A DNA stretch of 64,000 nucleotides from Echinarachnius parma. Taxonomy: Eukaryota > Echinodermata > Echinoidea > Clypeasteroida > Echinarachniidae. A program made the position numbers and the translations under genes. The notes under the pieces were generated by a model. The model worked only from the letters and a program-made list of their open reading frames with translations, was not told where the DNA came from and searched no databases. The stretch is from the NCBI GenBank assembly GCA_037951105.1, contig JBAMJV010001384.1, forward strand, positions 1-64,000. The letters are read 5' to 3'. Every line of letters begins with the position of its first letter. Positions within the stretch are counted from its first letter, which is position 1. Positions 54,183-64,000 of the stretch are shown piece by piece.

Positions 54183-56125
54183 TAATGTGCCACTTTTCAT
54201 ACTGGTAATATACTACTAATTTATAACTATAAACTATTCCTATCACTAGTTATATTGATTCCACTGAGGACTCAGAATTTACATGTATTCTAATATTTAT
54301 TGTTGATACATCTTCACAAGTGTCAAAGAGATTGCGTCGTCAAAGTCAGAACCACTCGGGCGGAAACGTACTTGAGCTCGCACGATGGTGCCTCCCTATC
54401 AACACTTTGTAAAGTGCCTACCATCTTTATGTCTTTACACTTGTCAGCCTTTATCAAAATAAAAAAATGATCACGTAGTTGCAACGGGATCTTTTGACAA
54501 GTTTGTTTTAAAAGCCAGCCTCCATATGTTGCACCTACAAATACAAAAAGTTACAGAATAATTGATTCAATGTTCATGATCCCAATCCCATATTCTGAAG
54601 CATCTTCATCTTGAATCGGTAAAAAATGGTTTTATCAGTTTTTGCATTCAAATTACCCTTCAAATATATTTTACCATGATGCCTAGCCTACAGTGAAACC
54701 TCATTATAACGAGCAACTCGGGTCCCATTGAATTTACTGTGTTATATCAGATATCTCATTGTATCAGAGCCTAAAAATAGTAAAATACATAGAACCTGGT
54801 ATGGAATTTCCTCGCTATGTCAGATATCTTGTTATAACTGAGCTCGTTATAAAGAGGTTCCACTGTATTACATTGACATGATTTTTTGTTCTACAAGTCT
54901 TTTCACTTGATCCTTTGAATGTCCCCCATTTCATTACACAAGAGAAAGTTCAGAGGTATATTAGTTCATTTTAAATGTGCTCAGTGGACAGAAAGGTAAT
55001 AATAATTTTAAAAACATATATTTCAACATTAATGAGATGAAATTTGAAAACCATCTTGATTGAATCGCTACCTGAAAACACATGCATGTTTAAGATATCA
55101 TGTTAGCTTTTAGTGGCACCCCGTTTATTGAAGTGATAAACACATTAATGTTAGTTGTAACTCTACCAAACATATACACATACTTAAATGGTGCTATTCA
55201 AAACATTAGTATTGTGAGGTATTAATATCTCAAAATAAGTGGAGAAAATTCATCGTAGAAAATAATTAAAACTGAAATATTCAACCGATACCTTATTGTG
55301 ATTAACTTTAACCTGTTCAGGACTGGTCCTGAAAATAAGTTTGGTTTTGGTCTACAGGCAATTTATGTTGCTCCAAAATCAAGTTGTCTTCAGTTGTACA
55401 GGAATAATGGTCAGTATAAATCACTACATAATTTTAAAGACGCTGCCACGTCGGTGAAATCAAAGAAAGTACGAAAAGTGAAATAAAACGGTGTGAAATC
55501 ATAGTTTTTAGCCATATCAAAAAGCAATACACCAAATGTCCAGACGCATGGCCAAGAAAATGACTGTATGTAAATTGAAAATATTTCTAATTTATGAACA
55601 ACCATTCTACATGAACAAACAAAAATAAAAGGGAATAGTACAACAACCACACATGATAATATCAAACTTGGGATAAGAAAACATTGGCAACATGAATTCA
55701 AGGAGGAAACAACTCACAAATTGAGAGCAGCATGCTGACAATGGCTACTTGGTCACTACTTGGTGCATGTAGAAGGATTGTAGAAAGATCATAATTACAT
55801 AAACATCTCAACATACTAATACAGTAAAGAGAGCACTTGTCCTGCACATTTTCCCTGTCCAAAGAGTCAAGATATTAATGGGGCGAGATGATCTGAGATT
55901 TGTGCTGGCCTGATTCTACGGTGGTCTCAAAACCATCAAAGAGATTTCTTACTTGGCTGATCATGAATAGTAACAAAAGGCACATGATACTAGAGCAGAA
56001 TACTCACTGCATTTAATACGGAATTTAAATTTAAATAGTCTGAATTCTTTCAGTGTATCATTTTATCGAATAGTGCGAAAAAAATATGAAATTTTGTAAT
56101 AAATAGAATCTCTTTATAAATATCA
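54183..56125. other. Downstream flank of the CRELD gene
   Basis: Contains the mariner-like element at 54691-54865 and otherwise no supported gene. Its right part should include the 3' UTR of the distal CRELD terminal exon; an ATTAAA on the minus strand near 56012 is a weak candidate signal. Confidence 0.4.
54691..54865 (-). mobile_element. TA-flanked CAGT MITE (Tigger/pogo-like), reverse copy
   Basis: Begins CAGTGAAACCTCATTATAAC and ends AAAGAGGTTCCACTG between TA dinucleotides. It corresponds in reverse to 24537-24713. Confidence 0.65.
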
Positions 56126-56469
56126 TCATAATTCTTCACGAGTGTCGGGAGTTGGTATTTCGTGGTTGAGTACATGTACAGTTTCCTCTGAAGAATCGTC
56201 TGGAGAGTGTTCCTGTAAACTCTTTGAACCATTTTGGTCAGAAACGTCCTTTAAATCACCAGGAGAGTTTGGAATCTCCCGACTATATTCTCGCTCGTCC
56301 AAGTTTGGGTTTGCATTTGGCCCATTTTCAACAGTGTCGGCACTATTAGCATTTCCCTCGACACCTATCCCTCCATCGGTCTCAGGAGCATCGTTCTCCC
56401 CTTCCGGAAGAGTGGCAGATTCCAATTCCCCCGATGATTCGTCAGACGCCTGGTCAGATTCATTGTTAG
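56126..56469 (-). CDS. CRELD distal alternative last exon (soluble form, REEL end)
   Basis: 344 nt after acceptor CCCTCAG, phase 1, completing a Ser codon. It is acidic and Ser/Asp/Glu-rich throughout (SDQASDESSGELESATLPEG) with no hydrophobic segment, and ends PDTREEL. REEL resembles KDEL-type ER retrieval signals (human CRELD2 ends REDL by recall). It replaces the membrane tail when the proximal exon is skipped. Confidence 0.75.
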
Positions 56470-59400
56470 CTGAGGGATGGCACGTGCACAGTAAAACAAA
56501 CAAAAAGAACAATAAAACTATGGGGTAATATAGATGGAAAGCACAAAACACATGAAAGAGTATAGATCAAAATCTACAAATTAATACTGCATATTAAAAT
56601 AAATATCAATCAAACACAAAAGAACACCAAAGGGTTAATATGTTTTGTCAGAATTTCACACATAAAAATGGAATATGTTTACCAACAAAACTGTAATTCA
56701 ACATTTAAACTGATTCATGCAAACATAAATACAGACTATAGCACTCTAATTTCAAACTATACTGTATAAATCATGGACAAAAATAGCAGGTATCACTGAA
56801 AGTACTCCACATGCACATATGGAAAGGGGGGGAAGTTTATCAATTGGTGTATTTTGGCCCAAACTTGCAATGAGAAGTGGAAGATGGATATTATATATAA
56901 ACTTGAAAATCCCATATGAATCTCCAAAGCAAATACAATCAGCCAAATACTACAGAATGAAGTCTTGGCATTAATTTTAAAAAAAATTGTCTAAAGTACT
57001 GAAGCTTCTGAACTACTGAACCATCTTATAACGTGGGGAAGTAGTTCCAAGTATATATTATATTCAAATACCAGTGATAAATTGTGACAAAAATGTCAAA
57101 AAAATTACAAAATGTACAATTGACAAAGTATAATGGAAGAATTACTTATTTATGCTAACATTCATGAATACAAAATTACATATATTAATGTATATAATAA
57201 AGCAAAATTACATATTAATAAATACAATTTCACATCATTCTACCAATTACAAAATTCTTCTAATGATTCTTCACATTTGTTTTTCTGCTGAATATATTTA
57301 TTACAACACGTCTATCAAAAACACATTTATTATTGCAGTATATCGAGAAAGTCCCAAGTCTGGATCCCACAATTGCACTTTATTTTTTGTTTTAATAATT
57401 GTTTTTTCAGTGCATTTCCAAGACCAAGATCAATCAGAAACATTAAAGGCCATCACAGAATATGAACATATCTTGGTGACACAATATGTGACCAGCTATA
57501 GCAAAACCCTGCACTTGTCGGTAACAATCAAAATGTAGATTTTCATACCATTAGAAAGGCCTCGTCATAAGCTTTCATTTGCTGCTTTGTTCTAACTAAT
57601 TGGTCAATAATTGAAGAAAAAAAAATTTGATTGAAAAGGTATGATTGTTTCAATTTTAGAATCATAAGTCTTTTACACACATTTTGTGAACTTAAAATGC
57701 CCATTTCTGCAAAACACGAATTACCGTACTGGGTTTTGCTATAGCTGGTCACATATCATAACTGACATTTGTTTACCTATACAATGGGACAATCAACATT
57801 TCGTTTAATTACATGTATAACATTGGTAACAGTTTTCTTTCATTATTTTGTGTCTATATGATGGATTTTAAAAATAGTATTGTATGTGTATGTTGGAAAA
57901 AAATATATGCATACATGATCTTCTCATGTCATATGATAATATTGATAATATTGACTATTAAACACCTTTACTAAATAAAACTAGACCCTTTAGTTTTCAT
58001 AAGAAAGTACACAAATTGATATGGACGGATGGGCAATTTTTCCAAACAATAGCTACATGATTTTTAACCTGTTCCCTTTGAGTTTCTGAGATCCCCATAG
58101 ACTTTGTACACAACCCACCTGGTTCCCGTAGTCAAGGGGTTAATTGAAAATGAGCTTATGTTGCCACAAAAGAAGATATGCTTTGCATAATTATGAGGGA
58201 ACATTTGCCTAAATATTCATGATTTCACATTACTTGGCCATTTAGACCCCCCCCCCCCCCCACCCCCCACCCCCAACTCGAATGTCTATGTGAATGGAAT
58301 TTGTAACATTTGTGACCGACCATAGCAAAACCCTGCACTTGTCTGTAAAAAATTAAAATGTAGATTTGCATACCATTATAAATGCTTTATCTCAAGTTTA
58401 ATTTGATGCTTTGTTCTAACAAATTGGTCAATTATTGGCAAAGATATGATTGTTTCAATGTTACAATCATAAGTCTTTTACACACATTATGTGAACTTAA
58501 AATGCCCTTTTCTTCAAAACATGAATTACCAACAAGTGCAGGGTTTTGCTATAGCCGGCACATTTGTCTGCAAATATATATACAGAAAATGTTAAATACA
58601 AAATAGCAAGAAATTATATTTCCTTTCATTATCATACCCTGGCTACCAACGTTAAATTTAAATCTCTTCTGTTTATAATTCCACATTCTCTTGTTTAAAC
58701 TTGTGTAAATATCACAGTCACAAAAGTCTATATCAAGAATACAAAACAGTATAGGCAAGCTTTTCATAAACAATAAACACAAATACTGTTGAATAAAACC
58801 ATGAAAATAATACAGTTATAGATGTAACTGAAATGGGTTTTCCATGACTAACTAGTACTGGGAAGAATTTAACTATATCAAAATGGAGGTTTTCACATTT
58901 GTCTTTCGAAATAAAATATATAGTACCATTTTCCTTACTGTTAATAATAAACCTGGATAGATATACCACTGCACAACCCTAGTATAAATGCTTCAAAATT
59001 ATAATATGAAACAAGTTACATACATATACATGATGTACATTACCTAACTCAAAAATTAAACTAGTATGTAGGTAAGAGCTGAAGAAAAAAACAATGTAAT
59101 ACATGTTTACGGTTTGCATGATTTTAGTATGTCTTTCCCACAGATAAAGTACACTTCACAATAAACTTGTATAATAACCTAGTTTAACATTTCTTCTAGT
59201 GGATTGAGAGAAATGTAAAGCATGGGTCCTACAAAAGTACAAAGAATATCTACCTGGGCCAAGTAACATAAAGAGTTACTATCAATTTATATGATCTATT
59301 GACTGATCATACAATTAATCGATTGATCATACAATTACTTGATCATGTGACAAATCATTATGGCATATCAATTGATCAAATGATAGAGCATTTGATAATA

Positions 59401-62400
59401 CAATTAATTGATTGTATGATCAATTAATCGATTGTACAATCAATTACTCCGCATATCCACTGATCGTACAATCAATTGATTGGTTTGTAACGGGGCCAAG
59501 ATTGCAAAGTCAATAAATAGAAAACTAGAGTTCGATGTGACTCGTGTCATGTGTCCATCGGGTACATGAACCTAGCTATATACCAGGCACCGACTCCTAC
59601 ACCGAAAAAAACGGCCATGATGGGGTTGCTTCGCGAGACCAGGACCGTCCCGATAAACATGAAGAAGTACAGGAGATAGACCAGGATCTCCTCTCTCAGG
59701 GTCATTTTTCGTTCGGGATCAAAGTCTGATTGCGATTGTGACATCTTACCTTTTACTGTGTGTTGAGAGAATATGAAGTGGAGTAAGGGTTGAGTGAGGG
59801 AATGGAGAAATATGAAGTGGGGAAATATAAAAATATGGAGTGTAGAAATAGGGATAGGAGGAATAATGGTGTGGAGAAATATTAGTTGGGATTTTTTTAT
59901 AGAGAGAAATATGGAGTAACGTGAGGGAGTGGTGAAATATGGAGAGAAGGAGTATGGATTGAATTGAGGGAGTTGAGAAATATGGATGGAGTGAAGTGAG
60001 GAGAAGAGGAACATGGAGTGGAGAAATATGGATGGAGTGAGGGAGCGGAGAAATATAGAGTGGAGGAATATGGGGTGGAGCGAGAAGAGAAAATATGGAA
60101 GGAGTGAGGGAGCAGGGAAATATGGAGTGAAGAAATATGAAGTGGAGGAGTATGGTGTGGAGTGAGGGAGTTAAGAATAAGGATTGGAGTGAGGGAGTTG
60201 AGTTTATGGAATTGAGCAAGGAAAAAGACATGTATGTTGGGCAAATGAATAGGCAGAACAAATAGGGGAGAAGAAAATGGAAGGGAGAAACAAAACATAA
60301 AATGAAATCAACAAATTGTGCACATAAAACAAATGATATACATAACTCAGTTCATAAAATTGTATTCCATATTAACAAAAAGTGTTTTTTTCACATATGG
60401 AAATAATGATAATAATAATAACGGTTATTTATATAGCGCTATTCCCGTGGGGATCATGAAAGAAAATTAAAGAGCAATTTTGTAACATGTTCCTACAAAT
60501 GTATTACATACTATCATTGAGAATACTGACCAGTATGAACCTCATGACTTTGCTCTGTTTCCTGGCAACCTGAAACCTTGCCCAAAGTTTGCCCTACATG
60601 GCAACCAAATAATAATGTATTCATGACAAACTATAAATATATAATTTAAATCATTTCAAACAGGTTATTCAGATCGAAACAGAATGAGCATGATAGTATA
60701 AAACTAGCGGGGTATCATGAATATGGGCTCTGGGGAGGGGTGCATAAAACTTTGAGTTGCGATCAATGGAACTCTGCAATCAAACGCATTACTGCAATTG
60801 AATGCAACTTATACAGGACATAGAGAGACTACGGGACTTAGGGAGACTTAGAGAGAATCACATGCAATCACTTTAATAGTGAGAATCACATGCAATCTTG
60901 CTTTTGATTTCAAAGATAACTTTGCACTTGCTCAAGGATCAAAAGCAAAGCTGCATTTGATATCCAATGCAATTTGTATGCAATGGATAAATCTAGTAAC
61001 TTTATTGACATACATGTGCAAAAATTGATGACTGCATGGTTGATAAAAAATGTATACCTTTGTGATGTGATATTTCCAAGAGCAATGTGTGAAAATTTAA
61101 TTGGTGCGGATGATTTGTTAGAGTTGCTTTTTAATCACTAATCTTTAATAATGCAACACTGAACTGAGCTCTACTTACACAATTCCTTGTCCATGCATTC
61201 CCCTCCGACTCTCTCGTAGCCCTCCGAACAGTCGCAGTAGTAGCTCCCCGGGACGTTGTGGCAGCTCATGTGTTCTGTCTTGCATATATCCTCCTGCTCA
61301 CACTCGTCGATATCTGGGGGGAACAAGTCCATCAAAACTTACAGTTCGCTCAAAATAAAAAAAATATATAATCATGTTTCGTTTTTATTTTAACAAGCCC
61401 ATAAAAGGATAGTACAATTTTCTGAGGCAATGAAAACTAAACTGTAATATTTTTTAATGCGATTTTAAAGAGAAAATAATCTTAGTATTTCAAAATAGAT
61501 TCAGAAACAGCCGAAATATTCATAAATATATCAAATTGGAATAAAATGTTTCTTTTTTAATTCTAACAAGCCCTGAAAGAGCTGGTACAGTTTTTTTGAT
61601 GTAATGGAAAACTAAGTGTAATATTTAAAGGGTACCACCACCCAAAAATAATATTCTTATCAATGACAGGTAACATCTTTAGTAGTCCATTCCATCAACA
61701 AGTTCAGAAAAATATGTTTCCAGAAAAAAGAAAAAAAATTGGAAAACGCATAACCATACTACAACATGTGTATATGGGTCTGCATGTACGAAGACTACCT
61801 TTGTCCAGAGTGAACGAATCGTCCGGGATTCTATTGTCTCCAAACGTACGCGTGAATAGAATTGGCGCACTCACAAATGTTTGGGGAGTACGGAACCAGG
61901 AAATAATAGTGGTTCCGTAAGTAGTGGTAATGAATTGCATTGTTTATGGATTACACAACCCTTTGCAAAATGTTGGGTATGATCTATTTGATATCACAAA
62001 AGGGTACCAAAACTTATAATGCTGTGTTGTTCTTTGCCTGGTGGTCCCCTTTAAACAATCTGTGATTTTCAAGACAAAATAAACTTAGTTTGATCAAAAT
62101 AGGCTCAGAAACAGCTGAAATATTCATAAACATATCCGATATAAATGGTGGGCCCCACATTGATTTGATTATTCAAAAAATATTTAGAATGCGATTAAAG
62201 CCTACACACTTTTGAAAAAATACCAATGTGGCTTTTAAATTGTGTTTTGATGATCTCTCTATTGAATCACTATTTTAACCAAACATCAAATTCACAATTT
62301 TTAGTGAGGAATGGTTGAAACTTTCAGGTGTTACATTGCTAGGATAGAACTCAACATCATCACATCATTCCTTGCCAATAACATAATGATTTCACTTGAT

Positions 62401-63550
62401 TTCCAATTGTTTTATCGTTCATGTGAAGTATCCAAATTTGGATACTTTTGACTACATTCAAAAAGCCATCCGGAATGCTTTCAAAATTCAATCTTAAATA
62501 TCTCCCTCATTATGGAGACATTTAAATAATCAAAACCCATTTGATTCTTCTGTTACCAAAAGCCAAACAAAAAGGAACAAGAGAAGTGCGAAAGCTCAAG
62601 TGAATTAAAATGGTTGAATTTTTGACAAAGTTAATAGATCACTTTAACTGGAAAGAGTCTTGTTATACGTACCACCACAGCCATCTTCCCTCATCACGTT
62701 GCCTGTCTTGCACTTAACGCATTTGTCCTTGCCAGGCCCCAAGCAACGGTCGCACAATACGTCACATTTTGAACACTTGTACGACCCTTCTGTGTTCTCG
62801 CAGAATTCATCGTCTTCGCACGTCAAGTCTCCAGCGTTGCACTCATCAACATCTAAAGGAAGAAATAAGAATAACACGAGATCCATTTCAGTGCTTGTTT
62901 TTTCAAAGAGTTTGTGCTAACAACGAAACATTAAGCTGGTCACGCAATTGGTCTTATTTTGATCCCTCTCTTGTGAGTTCCTGTGATATGTTTTGGAAGA
63001 ATTTATCTGCCCAAGTTGGGTCTCCAGATTTGCAATAATTTTTCATAATTCTCTACGACTGAGTAATCATAAATACAAATACAAACATACAATGATGTTT
63101 CAAGGAATGATGAAGTTTGGCATGATACCTTTTCATTGTTGTTTATTGATTGTTTGCAGGGATGTTCGTTAACTTGCTTGTTTGTGTAAACTTAAATGTT
63201 TTTGTCTTTTTGCTTTCGAATTTTGCTTTATTTGATTTTTTCTTGTTTGTTTATTTGCTTCATTTTGTTTGTAAAATGTATGTTTTTTGTTTAATAATTG
63301 TTCAATTATTGTTTGTTTGTTTAGTTTTTGGTTCTTTGTTTGTTAAATTGTCTCACTGTTTGTTTGATTGTATGTTTGTAATTTTTGTTTGTTTTTGTTT
63401 GTTTGTGTGTTTGTGTGTTTGTTTGTCTGTTTGTTTGGTTATTCTTACCTTGACATCCCAGCTCATCATCCCACAGCCAGCCTGCCTTACATTTCTTGCA
63501 TCCCTTGGGTCCCAGGGCTGTACACAATGCTGTGCATGATTTATGGCATG
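56126..63550 (-). CDS. CRELD family gene, 3' portion with two alternative last exons
   Basis: Internal exons 63550-63449, 62852-62673 and 61313-61179, all in phase 1, are followed by either 59755-59547 or 56469-56126, both phase-compatible. Domains in order: Cys-rich ACHKSCTALCTALGPKGCKK with GWLWDDELGCQ; DVDEC EGF unit; furin-like CDVLCDRCLGPGKDKC; then a calcium-type EGF (DIDEC to NVPGSYYCDCSEGY). This order and the GW...C-DVDEC linkage are those of CRELD1/CRELD2. The N-terminal half (CXXC and the WE domain) is beyond the right edge. CRELD proteins act in the ER on folding and receptor maturation. The proximal last exon gives two membrane helices; the distal gives an acidic soluble tail ending REEL. 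Confidence 0.85.
57485..57757. mobile_element. Inverted-repeat MITE, copy 1, in CRELD intron
   Basis: Begins TATGTGACCAGCTATAGCAA and ends with the reverse complement (TTTTGCTATAGCTGGTCACATA). A related copy lies at 58308-58565. Confidence 0.75.
58308..58565. mobile_element. Inverted-repeat MITE, copy 2, in CRELD intron
   Basis: Starts ATTTGTGACCGACCATAGCA and ends GGTTTTGCTATAGCCGGCACA, with the same AACCCTGCACTTGTC inner block as copy 1. A C run of about 16 lies 60 bp upstream. Confidence 0.7.
59284..59480. repeat. Cluster of TGATCA / ATCGATT palindromes
   Basis: About 200 bp in which TGATCA, CAATTGATTG, TTAATCGATTG and GTACAATCAATT recur on both strands. It lies just downstream of the CRELD proximal last exon, possibly in its 3' UTR. 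Probably a degenerate tandem or foldback repeat. Confidence 0.5.
59547..59755 (-). CDS. CRELD proximal alternative last exon (membrane form)
   Basis: Acceptor CACACAG with two leftover bases completes the T left by the cbEGF exon. It reads KGKMSQSQSDFDPERKMTLR, then two hydrophobic helices (EEILVYLLYFFMFIGTVLV; SNPIMAVFFGVGVGAWYIA) and stops after MYPMDT. Two closely spaced helices match the CRELD1 C-terminus. An alternative AG 5 nt downstream is out of phase by that count, but the one after AAAAG is phase-compatible, so the first residues are uncertain. Confidence 0.75.
59760..60235 (+). repeat. Purine-rich tandem tract (GGAGTGAGGGAG, GAAATATGGAG)
   Basis: About 475 bp of imperfect 12-16 bp purine-rich units directly upstream, in the transcriptional sense, of the CRELD membrane-form exon. 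On the transcribed minus strand it is pyrimidine-rich, so it may act as an extended polypyrimidine tract. Long Ser/Phe/Pro/Ile frames in it are artefacts. Confidence 0.8.
61179..61313 (-). CDS. CRELD internal exon (calcium-binding EGF)
   Basis: 135 nt, phase 1 on both sides, acceptor CCCCCAG and donor GTAAGT. Encodes DIDECEQEDICKTEHMSCHN then VPGSYYCDCSEGY. The DIDEC start and N before the VPGSYYC segment fit the cbEGF consensus. This exon is the last one shared by the two C-terminal forms. Confidence 0.85.
61625..62054 (+). mobile_element. TTAA-bounded MITE, copy 3, in CRELD intron
   Basis: Starts TTAAAGGGTACCACCACC and ends TGGTGGTCCCCTTTAA, with the interior of the copy at 18267-18714. 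Confidence 0.8.
62673..62852 (-). CDS. CRELD internal exon (EGF plus furin-like)
   Basis: 180 nt, phase 1 on both sides, acceptor CCTTTAG and donor GTACGT. Encodes DVDECNAGDLTCEDDEFCEN, TEGSYKCSKC, then CDRCLGPGKDKCVKC and ends REDGCGG/D. Confidence 0.85.
63160..63440 (+). repeat. TTTG-rich simple repeat
   Basis: Imperfect TTTG/GTTT units over about 280 bp in the CRELD intron. The frames of Phe, Val, Leu and Cys here are artefacts of the repeat. Confidence 0.85.
63449..63550 (-). CDS. CRELD internal exon (Cys-rich / furin-like)
   Basis: 102 nt, phase 1 on both sides, acceptor TTGTACAG and donor GTAAGA. Encodes CHKSCTALCTALGPKGCKKC then KAGWLWDDELGCQ. Confidence 0.82.
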
Positions 63551-63659
63551 CTGTACAAATAGAGGAAATCAATATCAAATCAATTGAAAATTATTAGAGG
63601 AAACAAAGGAGAAATACAATATGACTCATTCATGCATATTAGTCAAACCTTGTCTCTAC

Positions 63660-64000
63660 CAAGTGATACTAACAAGGCGATAGCCATAAAGTGTCTCGCC
63701 CACTTGCGCGCACTTGATCTCATTTGACCTTTGACCCCAGAATATCATGGAGGCCAATATAGGGCACCTACCAATCAAGTTTGGTTACAAACGGATGCAG
63801 GGTTGGAAAGTTATCAACCGTAATAGACTCTTGCAGGTAAAATTTCACATTGACCCTCATTTGACCTTTGACCTACTTATGTGACCTTTGACCCCAGAAT
63901 ATCATGGAGGCTAATGTAGGGCATCTACCAATCAAGTTTGGTTACAAACAGATGCAGGGTTAGAAAGTTATTCAAATTTTTGTAAGCGTCATGGACGGAC
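63660..64000 (-). repeat. Reverse copy of the GTCCGTCC dispersed repeat (truncated by window end)
   Basis: Begins with the reverse complement of the GGGCGAGACACG segment and repeats the CCAATCAAGTTTGGTTACAA block twice, ending at GTCATGGACGGAC. Matches 40525-41340 in reverse. Confidence 0.8.

Noticed and set aside
57152-57538. 128-codon plus-strand frame
   Set aside because: AT-rich, no splice context, and its end runs into the inverted-repeat MITE.
59746-60298. Ser/Phe/Pro/Ile frames of 133-171 codons on the minus strand
   Set aside because: Artefacts of the pyrimidine-strand repeat. Only the final 68 codons, after the acceptor at 59756, belong to CRELD.
63150-63539. 129-codon Phe/Val/Cys-rich frame
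   Set aside because: TTTG simple repeat; its end overlaps the real CRELD exon on the other strand.

Overview
The window is animal nuclear DNA: AT-rich, gene-poor, with short exons separated by long introns bounded by GT and AG, and a dense load of short inverted-repeat transposons. Protein matches by recall (GTSE1, MANBAL and CRELD families) and the repeat style (a tRNA-headed SINE, many palindromic MITEs, diverged gtccgtcc-type elements) fit an invertebrate deuterostome, most likely an echinoderm. The species cannot be fixed from the sequence alone. No bacterial operon, CRISPR array or genuine tRNA/rRNA gene was seen.

Layout. 1-13213: no complete gene; a 439-bp tandem array, several MITEs, a possible LTR end and a tRNA-like repeat head. 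Much of this may be the upstream intron of the next gene. 13214-15685 (+): one very large last coding exon of a protein I do not recognise (acidic N-terminus, PK-rich centre, glutamine-rich C-terminus). 15686-26893: 3' UTR, then intergenic DNA with a GAT microsatellite, purine-only tracts and MITEs. 26894-36242 (-): a ten-exon GTSE1 homologue of 650 codons, rebuilt here from splice phases, with partly decayed tandem copies of two of its exons. 37149-38348: two hairpin elements. 39358-41862 (+): MANBAL homologue. 42914-47660 (+): a four-exon, 700-residue nuclear-type protein, not recognised with certainty. 52159-53559: a foldback-like palindrome made of tandem units. 56126-63550 (-): the 3' part of a CRELD gene, with two alternative last exons giving either a membrane-anchored or a soluble tail ending in REEL.

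How it fits together. GTSE1 and MANBAL are divergently transcribed about 3.1 kb apart, with a small GC-rich patch between them. The genes are not a functional cluster: GTSE1 is a mitotic microtubule/clathrin factor, MANBAL a small membrane protein and CRELD an ER folding factor. GTSE1 and CRELD2 both lie on human 22q13, so their linkage here may be ancient. The most distinctive observations are the CRELD terminal-exon switch, the GTSE1 exon duplications, the foldback element, and the two large unrecognised proteins.
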